Of a stretch of 64,000 nt of DNA, positions 1 to 9,517 are shown in pieces (positions within the stretch are counted from its first letter, which is position 1; the number at the start of each line of letters is the position of its first letter). The notes under the pieces were generated by a model that was not told where the DNA came from, ran no database searches, and worked only from the letters and a program-made list of their open reading frames with translations. Source of the DNA: an uncultured Polaribacter sp. (lineage in GTDB: Bacteria; Bacteroidota; Bacteroidia; Flavobacteriales; Flavobacteriaceae); NCBI RefSeq assembly GCF_947497695.1, contig NZ_CANMHM010000002.1, positions 124,001 through 188,000 on the forward strand. Reading direction: 5' to 3'. The translations under genes and the position numbers were made by a program.

Positions 1-1104
1 CCAAGATTTTGGTGCTTTTACACCTGCTAAATCTGCAATAGTTTGTGTTACATCAATATTTAAAACCATATCATCTATATCTTGATGCTGGTTTACTCTT
101 GGATCAAAAACAATTAAAGGTACTCTTATAGAATTGTCATACATTAACCACTTTCCTGCAAATTGGCGTTCACCCAAGAAATATCCATTATCACCCATTA
201 CAATAATAACAGTGTTTTTATCTTGACCTTTTTCTTTTAATTTTTCACGGATTTTTTTGATTTCTGCATCTACGCCAGAGATCATTCTATAATATCCTTT
301 TATACTGTGTTGGTATTTTTCTGGATTGTCATATCTCCAAGTCCAACGTAATCTGTTAAAACCTTTTTTAACAATTTCTGGTTGCGCGTTAAAATATTTA
401 TCGTCACTTAAAGCTGGTTTAGGCATTGTAGTACCTTCTAGCATCTCATCCATAGTACTTTGCCAAAAATATTGCTTTTCTGCTCTATCATGTGCGTGAG
501 GTGCACTAAAACTTAAAGAAAGACAAAATGGTTTGTCTCCTGTTGCATTTTTATCAATAAAATCGATGGCTTGTTGCCCAGTATATCTAGTTAAATGGAC
601 AGTATCTTTATCTATTGTTTTGTAATAATAACCTCTTTTATCTTTAAATCTGTTGTTTCTATCATAAGAATCATACTCATTAAATTGTTTGTCTAAATGA
701 TTATATCTTGTACCATATTTACCAAAGAAACCTGTATAATAACCATTGTCTTTTAACAATCTTGGATAGGAATCATCCATATATTCATCTCTAACATTAC
801 CTGTTTGGAAATTGTAATTATGTGCTCTTTCATACAAACCTGTTAAAATACTAGTTCTACTAGCTGCACAAATTGGTGTGGTAACAATTGCAGATTTAAA
901 ATAAGTTCCTTTTTCTGCTAAATCGTCCATTTGTGGCGTTTGCACATATTTATTACCTGCATAACCAATGGCATCAAATCTTTGATCATCAGTTAAAATA
1001 AAGATGATATTTGGTTTTTCTGAAGCTGTTTTTTGTTGTGCGCTTATTGTGTTAAATGCATTTAAAACACAAAGTACTGCTAATAAAAAACTATTTTTAA
1101 ACAT
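1..1104 (-). CDS. S1-family sulfatase, C-terminus cut by window edge
   Basis: This is a secreted sulfatase that should remove sulfate esters from a polysaccharide or its oligosaccharides. The start ATG at 1104 is followed by a signal peptide (residues 1-22, ending ISA before QQ). Metal-binding Asp39-Asp40 lie in the ILTDDQR segment. The formylglycine site is Cys79-Ala-Ala-Ser-Arg83, the cysteine form that needs a formylglycine-generating enzyme. A later GDNG segment (about 199-210) is another metal-binding motif. About 368 residues are visible of a usual 450-550, so the 3' end lies outside. It stands alone behind its own promoter region, separated by a terminator from the SusCD operon but sharing that operon's direct-repeat element. 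The substrate cannot be named from this sequence. Confidence 0.93.
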   Translation of the reverse strand, partial: MFKNSFLLAVLCVLNAFNTISAQQKTASEKPNIIFILTDDQRFDAIGYAGNKYVQTPQMDDLAEKGTYFKSAIVTTPICAASRTSILTGLYERAHNYNFQTGNVRDEYMDDSYPRLLKDNGYYTGFFGKYGTRYNHLDKQFNEYDSYDRNNRFKDKRGYYYKTIDKDTVHLTRYTGQQAIDFIDKNATGDKPFCLSLSFSAPHAHDRAEKQYFWQSTMDEMLEGTTMPKPALSDDKYFNAQPEIVKKGFNRLRWTWRYDNPEKYQHSIKGYYRMISGVDAEIKKIREKLKEKGQDKNTVIIVMGDNGYFLGERQFAGKWLMYDNSIRVPLIVFDPRVNQHQDIDDMVLNIDVTQTIADLAGVKAPKSW

Positions 1105-1190
1105 ATCTTGTTCTGTTAAAGTATTATTGTATTAATTTTATTTTATAATAATTTATAAGTTTATAAATGTAAAACTTAAGTTATCAAGTT

Positions 1191-1210
1191 GTATCCTGTC
1201 CTATCCTGAA
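1191..1210 (-). promoter_or_regulatory. 20-nt direct-repeat element upstream of the sulfatase
   Basis: On the plus strand this reads GTATCCTGTCCTATCCTGAA. It matches the element at 12791-12810 upstream of susC at 17 of 20 positions. Read on the coding strand it contains CAGGATA twice with a 10-nt period, which is one helical turn. It lies 87 nt before the sulfatase ATG. A site for a hybrid two-component or other PUL regulator is inferred; no regulator gene is visible in the window. Confidence 0.6.
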
Positions 1211-1468
1211 AAATTCAGTAATAATTAAATTAAAAATATTAAAATATATAATCTATAAAAAATTGATTACAAAAACTTATTGTAATTAAAAATATTTGCA
1301 GTGGAATATAAAGCTACATAGATACAAAAAAAATGAAAGCTTATTTAATTTTGCTGTTTTGAATAATCAAAACATAATATAAATATATAAAACCTAAATA
1401 ATTAAATGAACAGGTTATTTAAGCTATAAATTGAGAATAATTAAAATATTTGTATCTGTTATAATAAA

Positions 1469-1499
1469 AAACCTTTCATTAAAAAATAATGAAAGGTTT
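1469..1499 (-). terminator. Terminator of the SusCD operon
   Basis: AAACCTTTCATT (1469-1480) pairs perfectly with AATGAAAGGTTT (1488-1499) around a 7-nt loop. On the minus strand a T-rich run follows. It lies 32 nt after the stop of the last operon gene and separates it from the sulfatase. Confidence 0.85.
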
Positions 1500-1530
1500 A
1501 TATAACTTGATAAGATAAAGATATTATTAT

Positions 1531-2679
1531 TTATTCATTTAAATAAAAAGTAAATTCTTCAAATTTAACATCTCTATCTCTTATAACCAAAGTATCTTTA
1601 ACTGTATGAAACAAATCTATTGTTGATGTAACATCAGTAAAATTAAAATTTTCTTTAGTATTTTCTACCACTTTATCTTGGTATTCATATTCTAAATAAA
1701 TTACATCACGTTTTTCTCCACCCCATTCATCTCCATTTTCAACAAACTTTCCTGTTCCTGTAACAACAAAAGGACTATTCTCATCTGCACTGGTAATTGT
1801 AATATCTTCACTATCATTAAATGTTAATAATAAAGAAACATTACTATTACTAGGAATACCTGGTCTTCTAACACTATTTATGCTAATAGCTTTATTTCTA
1901 CCTGCAGTTGATACTGAAGTTATTTCATCACGTACAACAAATTCAGATCTATAAACTGTAGATCCATCAACAACTGTTTCGTCTTCAGAATTTACAAAAC
2001 CTGTTTTAACTACTTTAGTAGATCCAACAACTTTATCCTCACCTCTACGTAAATAAATACCTTGATACTTATTCATAAACTTGATACCAAAAAGTGTATA
2101 ATCTTTAGGAAGAATTGACCAATTGTTAGCGATTACCCTTTTAGGTTCAGCTATACCTTCATTTGGAACTCCAATTAAAAGAGAATCTAAATCTACAAAA
2201 TTTGTGATTTTTAAAGGAATAACATAATTTACGGAATCATTTACAGCAACAAAAGAAAGAGGATCATCAAAAAAAGCATCTGTAAGTTGAACAGGAATAC
2301 GCCCTTTAATAGAACCAGCAGGGATTGTAAGTGGACTTTCTTGTTCAATAGTGTAATAGGATTCAGGTAATGCAACTACATTTGTACTAATTCCACCTAA
2401 AATAGTTGGATTAATTATATCTGTATCTACTTCAAAGTTTACTTTACGATCTATATTGTTATTGTATACTCCAGACATTGTTACTCCTATCTCAAAACGA
2501 CCATTGTTGTCATTATCATTAAATCCTAAATCGTATTTACCTTGTATTAATGTTCTTACAGGTGTTTGAAATGGAAAATATACTGAAGTTGAGCCAAAGT
2601 CAGGAAAATCACTTTCTTGGTTTTCGCAAGCCATAAAAACTAAAGCAAAAGCGAATATTATTAATAATTTATTTTTCAT
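1531..2679 (-). CDS. PUL surface lipoprotein, DUF1735/DUF5627-like
   Basis: This 382-residue lipoprotein has a lipobox ending at Cys18 (VFMACEN). The early segment VYFPFQTPVRTLIQG and the following all-beta sequence resemble the DUF1735/DUF5627 proteins that accompany SusC/SusD pairs. That assignment is from memory of the family and not from a search. It is the last gene of the operon, 35 nt after susD, and is followed by a terminator. A role as an extra surface glycan-binding protein is inferred from position. No catalytic motif was seen. Confidence 0.7.
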   Translation of the reverse strand: MKNKLLIIFAFALVFMACENQESDFPDFGSTSVYFPFQTPVRTLIQGKYDLGFNDNDNNGRFEIGVTMSGVYNNNIDRKVNFEVDTDIINPTILGGISTNVVALPESYYTIEQESPLTIPAGSIKGRIPVQLTDAFFDDPLSFVAVNDSVNYVIPLKITNFVDLDSLLIGVPNEGIAEPKRVIANNWSILPKDYTLFGIKFMNKYQGIYLRRGEDKVVGSTKVVKTGFVNSEDETVVDGSTVYRSEFVVRDEITSVSTAGRNKAISINSVRRPGIPSNSNVSLLLTFNDSEDITITSADENSPFVVTGTGKFVENGDEWGGEKRDVIYLEYEYQDKVVENTKENFNFTDVTSTIDLFHTVKDTLVIRDRDVKFEEFTFYLNE

Positions 2680-2714
2680 TTTTAATGTTTTTATTTATTT
2701 GAATATACATTTAA

Positions 2715-4421
2715 TTACCAACCATTATTTTGCTCAAGTTCTGAAAACTTTATAATCTCGTTATTTGGTATTGGCAAATAAATAGCATTAGATTGGAAAT
2801 TTCTTTCTTCTACAGAAGGTAACTCCACATAATTGCTTCCGTCAAAAAAGTAACCCCTAGCTGTTTCTGTTAAAGATACTCCCCATCTTCTTAGATCCCA
2901 GAATCTGTGACCTTCGAAACATAATTCTAAACGTCGTTCATTTCTAATAAGTTCCCTCATAGCTTCCTTAGTAGTGATAGTACCTATATAGTTATCTGGT
3001 GTTATATCTGCTCTCTTTCGAATTTCAGAAATTACATCAAGTGCTGAAATACCTTTAACTTTAAAATCAGGACCTCCTATTTCATTAGCTGCTTCTGCTA
3101 GGATTAAAAATAATTCTGTATATCTAAAATATACATTAGCATGAATTTTACCTGATGATCCTTGGCTAGTTATTGTAACATCTGGACGTAATAACTTTTT
3201 AAGATAATAACCAGTTGTTGTTGAAGATTGTTGAATAGAATCTACTCTATCAATACCTCCTTTAAAACCTGTATTAATTGTACCTCCTCCAAAGGTAGCA
3301 CCGTTAACAACAATATATTTTTCTAATCTTGGATCTCTATTTGCATATGGACTCTGAGGATCATATTGATCAGAATCTGTAATTGGTCTTCCATCATTCA
3401 TAGGAAATGCATCTACAAGATTTTGGGTTGGGTTAATTTCACCTCTACCATTAACTGAAGGTGGAAACATTCTTAACTCTAAAGTTGCAGTATTACCACT
3501 TAGAGAACCACGCCATAAAGACTCATTTGGGTCTTCAACATTGGTGTCATTTATATAAAACTCATTACCATTTGGTGCTAAACTAGAAACACCTCCGTTA
3601 AGTTCAATAATTTCAGCAGCATTTTCAGCTGCAATAGTGTAGTAGTTTCCTTGACCATTTAAGAAAGATGGACTAGCCGCAAAAAGAGCCAAACGTGCCT
3701 TTAAAGCTTTCACAATTCTACCTGACAAACGTAAATTATACTGAGAGCCATTTACTCTGTTATAAATACCATCATCTATCTCATCATATTTTGAGTCTTT
3801 AACACCATAATCTGTAGGTAATAATTCTAATGCATCATCAAAATCTTTCATAATGGCATCAACAGTAGCCTGGAATGACAAACGAGGCACATTAAAGTTT
3901 TCATTTGGTTCAATAAAGTCTTTAAAATAAGGAACCCCTAATAACTCACCAGAATCATTTTTCCCAGCATGAGCTTGTAGTACATAAAAATGATGCAAAC
4001 CTCTTAAAGCCAAAGCTTCTCCTTTTAAACGATCATTAAACAAACTGTTAGCTACCTCATCTTGAGCCCAAGTTACTTCACCTGAATCTAAAATTTCCAA
4101 AAAACGATTTGCCCAAAATACTCTTTCGTAATTATTCCATCGTGATGCTGGATTAAACTGAGCATTTAACTCTCCATTTGCAATTCTTTTGAAACTATTA
4201 TTTAATTGATTATTAACGGCATCATCGGTTGCACCGTCAGAAAATGTTAATTGACTTACTAAACCAGTATATGCATTTAATAATACTCCTTCTGACCTTC
4301 CTGGAAACTCTTTAACATCATCTAAAGTTAACCTATTTTCATCAATTGGCTCTAAGGTATCACAGCCAATCATGCCAGCAAAAACTAACACAATTAATAT
4401 ATATTTTATTAAATTTTTCAT
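2715..4421 (-). CDS. RagB/SusD family glycan-binding lipoprotein (second pair)
   Basis: SusD-like proteins are outer-membrane lipoproteins that cap a SusC transporter and bind its glycan. The lipobox Cys is residue 20 (GMIGCDTLEP). Family marks include the TPR-like ALRGLHHFYVLQAHAG segment near residue 140, NDPRLEKYI-type sequence near 360, and the C-terminal RNERRLELCFEGHRFWDLRRWG block near 492-513, a hallmark of SusD. The length of 568 residues is normal. It follows its SusC partner by 28 nt and precedes the DUF5627-like gene by 35 nt, so all three are very probably co-transcribed. Confidence 0.95.
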   Translation of the reverse strand: MKNLIKYILIVLVFAGMIGCDTLEPIDENRLTLDDVKEFPGRSEGVLLNAYTGLVSQLTFSDGATDDAVNNQLNNSFKRIANGELNAQFNPASRWNNYERVFWANRFLEILDSGEVTWAQDEVANSLFNDRLKGEALALRGLHHFYVLQAHAGKNDSGELLGVPYFKDFIEPNENFNVPRLSFQATVDAIMKDFDDALELLPTDYGVKDSKYDEIDDGIYNRVNGSQYNLRLSGRIVKALKARLALFAASPSFLNGQGNYYTIAAENAAEIIELNGGVSSLAPNGNEFYINDTNVEDPNESLWRGSLSGNTATLELRMFPPSVNGRGEINPTQNLVDAFPMNDGRPITDSDQYDPQSPYANRDPRLEKYIVVNGATFGGGTINTGFKGGIDRVDSIQQSSTTTGYYLKKLLRPDVTITSQGSSGKIHANVYFRYTELFLILAEAANEIGGPDFKVKGISALDVISEIRKRADITPDNYIGTITTKEAMRELIRNERRLELCFEGHRFWDLRRWGVSLTETARGYFFDGSNYVELPSVEERNFQSNAIYLPIPNNEIIKFSELEQNNGW

Positions 4422-4449
4422 TTTATTTATCTAATTATTTATTATTGAA

Positions 4450-7400
4450 TTAAAATGACACTCTTAAACCTAAAGTATAAGCTCTAGCTAAAGGGTTTGA
4501 ACCAATTCTTAATTGACGAATATCTCTATTTTTTGATATTTCAAACAAGTTTGTTCCTGATATATTCATACTTAAATCTTCTATACCAAGTTTATCAATT
4601 AAACCTTCAGTAAATTCATAAGTTAACTGAGCTCTATTGATATTAAAAAAACTGTTGTCATATAACCAAAATGTTGATGATCTAAAATTATTTGAATTTG
4701 TTCTGCTAGACAATCTAGGAAATGTTGCTGTGTTAGCTGTTGCAGGAGTCCAACGACCTAAAACAACCTCAGAATACTTATCATTTCCATCAACTGAATA
4801 ATATTGATTAAAATTACTAGCTAACTTAGTACCCACAGCACCAGTTTGACCAGTACCAAGAACAAATAAATTAAACCTTTTATATTTAACATTAAGATTA
4901 ATTCCATAAGACCAAGGACTACTACCTTGACCTATACCAATAATATCATCGTTATCAATAACTTGGTCAGTATTTTGATTCTTGTACTTTATATCTCCTG
5001 GTTGAACATCTCCAAAACTTGGAACTGGCATTCCTGCTTTTAAAGTATAACCTCCATTGGCATCAACATCAAAATCAGCTTCAGTATAAAACCCTTGATC
5101 CTCTAAACCAAAAATTGTAGACAATTCTTTTCCAACTCTGTTCTGATAATCAAATTCGTTTATTTCAGATCTTTTTAATGCTTCTGTTTGACTATATAAA
5201 ACATTAGCACCTAAACTTACTTCAACATTATTAATAGTTTTATTATAATTAAATCCTAATTCAAAACCAGTATATAAATTATTATTAAAATTATTATAAG
5301 GTCTAAAGTTGTCATAAAATGAAGGATATTCAGCTCCTAAGAATGCAATTTGCTTGTCTAGTTCTGTTCTAAAATAATTAGCTTCTATCCATATAGAATT
5401 CATTAAATAGGTTTCAAAACCTAAATTTAAATCAACACGTTCTTCAAAAGTTAGGTTTGGATTTGCTCCTTGTGATAGGTTTTGTCTGTTATTAAGACTT
5501 TGTCCATCTGCCCAATTAAAGTTATTGCCGTTAGAATAGTTTTCATCATATAAGTAATAGCCATTAATACCTATATCTGATTTGATAACACCTCCTGTAG
5601 CTTTGATTTTAAGGTAATTGACAAAGTCAACATCTTTCAAAAATTGTTCTTCACTTAATACATAAGCCAAACCAAAAGTTGGTGAAAAACCACCTCTGCT
5701 ACCCTCTGCAAGTTTAATTGAATTAGCATAAGTACCACTAAAATCAAAATATAATTTTTTCTTATAGTCATAAGATACTTGAAAACCTATATGAGAATCT
5801 ACATCTCTTTGAATAACATTATTGCTATTCTGTGAGTTATAGTAAGCTAATAAGGTTGTATTAAAAGAATGATCATCTTTAATAGTTTTATTATAATTTA
5901 ACAATCCATAAAAACCAAAACGTGATAAGAAACCATTAGTACTTACGTTTTCAGATATATCTTTTCTATCTTGACCAAAAATACGAGAATCATCAATTAC
6001 ATCTGGTGTTAATGGATCATTATCTAGGTCAGATTTACCAAAATTATTTATTAAATTACCTTCCCATTCAGGAGCATAAGTTTTAAATTGATTTTCTATA
6101 GACAAGTTATAAGAATCATAAAAATCAAAACTTAAATATGTCTTAGCAGATAAACCTTTAACTATTTTGTCTAAGTCAAAATTAATAGAATTATTGAACT
6201 GAGTTGATCTAAAAACTGTGTCTCTATACCCTCCAGCAATTGCTAATGCAATGGGTGCATTGTTCCCTAATTCTTGAGAAGTACCTAATATCGTTCCATT
6301 AAATTTACGAGCTGATAATATTTGTCCTGCAACTGTTTCATTACTAGTATCTATTAAATCTAAAGGCAAAAAAGGTGAGTATGCATTAGGTCTTAAAGTA
6401 GTTGCTGAACTTAATATATTAGCTCGAGACGCTCTATTTGTACTTACAATAGCAATACCATCTAAGCTACTAGTTATCCAATCATTAATTTTAAAATCAA
6501 TATTACCTCTCAAATTGAAACGGTTTGTTCCTGCGTTAATATCTTCATTAATATCAACCCAAGATCCAGTTCGGTTCCAACCAACATTTACATAGTACTG
6601 ATTGTTTTTATTACCTCCAGAAAATTCAGTAATAACACTTGTATTGATTATAAATGGTTCTACAAACTGACTTGAATAATAATCTACATCAGGAAATTCT
6701 ATTGGATTTAAACCACTTCTAGTATTATTGATTAGTTCGCTAGAAAAAGGTAAATTAGGTGTTTGTCCTGCTGGTGTGTCATTTATTGTAGCTTCATTAA
6801 AAAGTTGCATGTATGCAGCAGAACTCAAATAATTTGGCAAGGAAATTGGAGTGCTAAATCCTGAACGAACATTTACGTTAATTTCCTTTTTATTTACTTT
6901 TCCTCTTTTTGTATTAATAACAATTACTCCATCTCTGGCTTGAGTACCATACAATGCAACGGCATTAGCATCTTTAAGAACAGTTATTTGCTCAACCTCC
7001 TCCATGTTTAAAATATTAGGATCACGACCTAAAATACCATCAATTACAAAAATAGCGCTTCCGATACCTCTAATGTTATCACTACCCCTAACACCTAACA
7101 TCAATCCGTTGATGTAATTTCTAAGAAACTGGGTGTTATCATAAGTTATACGATCTCTAGTATTGATAGTAGAAACTGATCCAATCATCTCTCTACGATT
7201 TTTTGAAGCTACACCCATCTTAATTTCATCCTCTTTAGAGGTAAGAAATAATGATTTTTCTAAAACAATATCAGTTGATAAATCTGAAATACTTAGGATT
7301 TTTGACGTGTAACCCTTTTTTTCAATAACGATAGATTGATCGTCTATTGATTTAATTTCAAAATTACCATTAACACCAGTAGAAGTTTTATATCCATTGA

Positions 7401-7560
7401 TACCAAAAACACTAACCCCACTTATAGGATTACCTTGTTTATCTACCACAGTTGCTTTTACATTTAAACCTTTTGTTTGTGCAATTGTAATGGAACAAAA
7501 GCTGAAAAACATTAAGCATGCTAGGATAAATCGTTTATAAAATTTATTATTTATCTTCAT
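4450..7560 (-). CDS. SusC/RagA TonB-linked outer membrane transporter (second pair)
   Basis: This 1036-residue protein has a signal peptide (1-27, ending TIAQ), a carboxypeptidase-D-like domain (about 30-105: ATVVDKQGNPISGVSVFG), a plug domain with IFVIDGILGRDPNILNMEEVEQITVLKDANAVALYGTQ-type sequence (about 170-215), and a long beta barrel ending in aromatic F (LRVSF). It lacks the usual VVVGYGTQ motif before the plug, which marks it as a diverged SusC subgroup. It follows the first SusD by 42 nt and precedes its own SusD by 28 nt. It should import an oligosaccharide using TonB energy. Confidence 0.94.
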   Translation of the reverse strand: MKINNKFYKRFILACLMFFSFCSITIAQTKGLNVKATVVDKQGNPISGVSVFGINGYKTSTGVNGNFEIKSIDDQSIVIEKKGYTSKILSISDLSTDIVLEKSLFLTSKEDEIKMGVASKNRREMIGSVSTINTRDRITYDNTQFLRNYINGLMLGVRGSDNIRGIGSAIFVIDGILGRDPNILNMEEVEQITVLKDANAVALYGTQARDGVIVINTKRGKVNKKEINVNVRSGFSTPISLPNYLSSAAYMQLFNEATINDTPAGQTPNLPFSSELINNTRSGLNPIEFPDVDYYSSQFVEPFIINTSVITEFSGGNKNNQYYVNVGWNRTGSWVDINEDINAGTNRFNLRGNIDFKINDWITSSLDGIAIVSTNRASRANILSSATTLRPNAYSPFLPLDLIDTSNETVAGQILSARKFNGTILGTSQELGNNAPIALAIAGGYRDTVFRSTQFNNSINFDLDKIVKGLSAKTYLSFDFYDSYNLSIENQFKTYAPEWEGNLINNFGKSDLDNDPLTPDVIDDSRIFGQDRKDISENVSTNGFLSRFGFYGLLNYNKTIKDDHSFNTTLLAYYNSQNSNNVIQRDVDSHIGFQVSYDYKKKLYFDFSGTYANSIKLAEGSRGGFSPTFGLAYVLSEEQFLKDVDFVNYLKIKATGGVIKSDIGINGYYLYDENYSNGNNFNWADGQSLNNRQNLSQGANPNLTFEERVDLNLGFETYLMNSIWIEANYFRTELDKQIAFLGAEYPSFYDNFRPYNNFNNNLYTGFELGFNYNKTINNVEVSLGANVLYSQTEALKRSEINEFDYQNRVGKELSTIFGLEDQGFYTEADFDVDANGGYTLKAGMPVPSFGDVQPGDIKYKNQNTDQVIDNDDIIGIGQGSSPWSYGINLNVKYKRFNLFVLGTGQTGAVGTKLASNFNQYYSVDGNDKYSEVVLGRWTPATANTATFPRLSSRTNSNNFRSSTFWLYDNSFFNINRAQLTYEFTEGLIDKLGIEDLSMNISGTNLFEISKNRDIRQLRIGSNPLARAYTLGLRVSF

Positions 7561-7602
7561 TTTTTTTCTTTATATTAATTAAAACGAATTTTATGTGGAG
7601 GT

Positions 7603-9507
7603 TTACCATCCTGGATTTTGAGGAAAGCCCTCGTATATTTGTGTTTGTTTCGCTTCAAATGGCAACCAATAATGTTTTGGGTATTCACACACTCTCATTA
7701 CAAGTTCTTCTGGTTCATACCCTCCAACAGTAGCATGATTTTCAGGGAAATTTAAAGCTGTTTTTTGTTTGTATTTTTCTAGATGAGCAACACCCCAACG
7801 ACGAATATCAAGCCATCTATGTGCTTCATAACATAGTTCAACAGCTCTTTCTCTTCTCAATTCATCCATAAATTTGTTGTTATCACCCACAAATTCTTTT
7901 AGAATATCTGGCATACCAGCTCTTTGACGTAACTCATTAATTGCAGCCTCAGCAGTTAAACTATGAGAAAGTGGTGCTGTGGTTGCTCCTTTAGAAGCAT
8001 GTAATGCTTCTGCATACATCAAATAAACATCTGTATATCTCATGTGAAGGCGCACACCTACATATTGATCTATAATATCATTCCATCTACTATGATACTC
8101 TCCATCAACTATAGGGTAAAATTTTGTACGCATATAACCTGTTGTAGACTTTATATTACTATTACCAGATCTTCTGTGGATACCTGTTTCCGTATCTGAA
8201 ACACGCCATAATTGAGCTCTTTGATGTTTAGCATCAACACCTGTAGCTCTTGGAGCAACTAAATCTCCATCAGTAATATGCCATCTATCAAAACGTGGAT
8301 CACGATTATCAAAAGGTTTGTTAGGATTATAATCTGAAGCACCAAATTGACCACTTAAATCATCTTCAATTGAAAGTCCATTAGCCATCCCAAAATTATT
8401 ATAAATATAATTATGTGTAGGACTAATTGTTTCAAAACCTGCTGATGTATTATGAAAGTCTTTACTTACTCCTGATGTCATAAACCTTTCTGATTGCACA
8501 GTATTACCACCTGTAGCAGCAAAGATAAATTCTGTACCACCTGGCCAAGCATTACGTGTAGGAGATTTCCAAAAAACCTCGTCGTAATTTTCCCAAGTTG
8601 CTAATGAGTATTTCCCAGATTTAAGCACCTCTGCAAAAGCATCTACAGCCATATCACACAATTCAGTATCATATTGATAAGTATTTAACCCACCTTGATT
8701 ATTACTAAACATTAATGGGCTTGCAGCTAAAAGTAAATTTTTACCTTGAAAAGCATAAGCTGTCATTTTATTAATTCTATTTTTATTATCACCTGCAGTT
8801 AATCTTCCATATGCCTCATTATCCCAATCAAAAGGTAATAGGTCAATAGCTCTCTTATAATCTTCATTGGCCGCCAAAGCAGATTCTTTATAAGTTTCTG
8901 GTCTTTGTGTATTTACCACTCCAACATAAACTTCTGTTATGTATGGAAAACGTCCCCAAAACTTCATTATTTCATTGTGAAAAAATGCTCTAAAGAAATA
9001 CGCTTGACCTAAAATTACATCTCTTTCAGCTTGACTAGCATTAATCAACAAGTCAATATTCTCTATAATTATATTAGCTTTACGAATACCTCTTAAACTT
9101 GCATCCCATAACCCAGGCCTTTGTCTATTAAAAGCATTATTATTTGTAACATTTGCTGAATTTACACCTGTAGACCCATATTCTGCACCATAATGATTAA
9201 AAAAGTAAGAGAAATTATCTGATATAACAGCAAATAAATCTCCATTATCAATATCACCACTTATCTTAGCCTCTCTATCAACATGACCATCATCTCCCAA
9301 TAAATAATCTTGAAAAGTATGAGTTTGCTGTTCATAAGAAACAACCAAGGAATACATTTCTTCTACAAAACCTTGAGCATTATTAAAACTTGAGAAAACA
9401 TCTTCTTCACTTAAGCTTGTTTCGGGAGCTTGATCTAAAAAATCCTCACATGAAAAGGAGAACAAGAGCCCTAAAATCATTATTAATTTTATTGTATAGT
9501 TTTTCAT
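7603..9507 (-). CDS. RagB/SusD family glycan-binding lipoprotein (first pair)
   Basis: This 634-residue lipoprotein has lipobox Cys20 (LFSFSCEDFLDQAPE), the usual SusD opening. Helical TPR-like segments such as RKANIIIENIDLL and GQAYFFRAFFHNEIMKFWG lie near 140-190. The C-terminal block LRRERAVELCYEAHRWLDIRRWG (about 550-572) is characteristic. It starts 10 nt after the stop of the first SusC, the expected tight coupling of a SusCD pair. It should form the lid over that transporter and bind glycan at the cell surface. Confidence 0.95.
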   Translation of the reverse strand: MKNYTIKLIMILGLLFSFSCEDFLDQAPETSLSEEDVFSSFNNAQGFVEEMYSLVVSYEQQTHTFQDYLLGDDGHVDREAKISGDIDNGDLFAVISDNFSYFFNHYGAEYGSTGVNSANVTNNNAFNRQRPGLWDASLRGIRKANIIIENIDLLINASQAERDVILGQAYFFRAFFHNEIMKFWGRFPYITEVYVGVVNTQRPETYKESALAANEDYKRAIDLLPFDWDNEAYGRLTAGDNKNRINKMTAYAFQGKNLLLAASPLMFSNNQGGLNTYQYDTELCDMAVDAFAEVLKSGKYSLATWENYDEVFWKSPTRNAWPGGTEFIFAATGGNTVQSERFMTSGVSKDFHNTSAGFETISPTHNYIYNNFGMANGLSIEDDLSGQFGASDYNPNKPFDNRDPRFDRWHITDGDLVAPRATGVDAKHQRAQLWRVSDTETGIHRRSGNSNIKSTTGYMRTKFYPIVDGEYHSRWNDIIDQYVGVRLHMRYTDVYLMYAEALHASKGATTAPLSHSLTAEAAINELRQRAGMPDILKEFVGDNNKFMDELRRERAVELCYEAHRWLDIRRWGVAHLEKYKQKTALNFPENHATVGGYEPEELVMRVCEYPKHYWLPFEAKQTQIYEGFPQNPGW

Positions 9508-9517
9508 TACGTCTTTT

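Larger units (their letters stand above)
1105..1530. other. Intergenic region, sulfatase promoter side
   Basis: This 426-nt gap is very AT-rich and holds no gene. It contains the direct-repeat element at 1191-1210 and the terminator at 1469-1499. The remainder (about 1211-1468) shows no ORF or RNA structure that I can support. Confidence 0.6.
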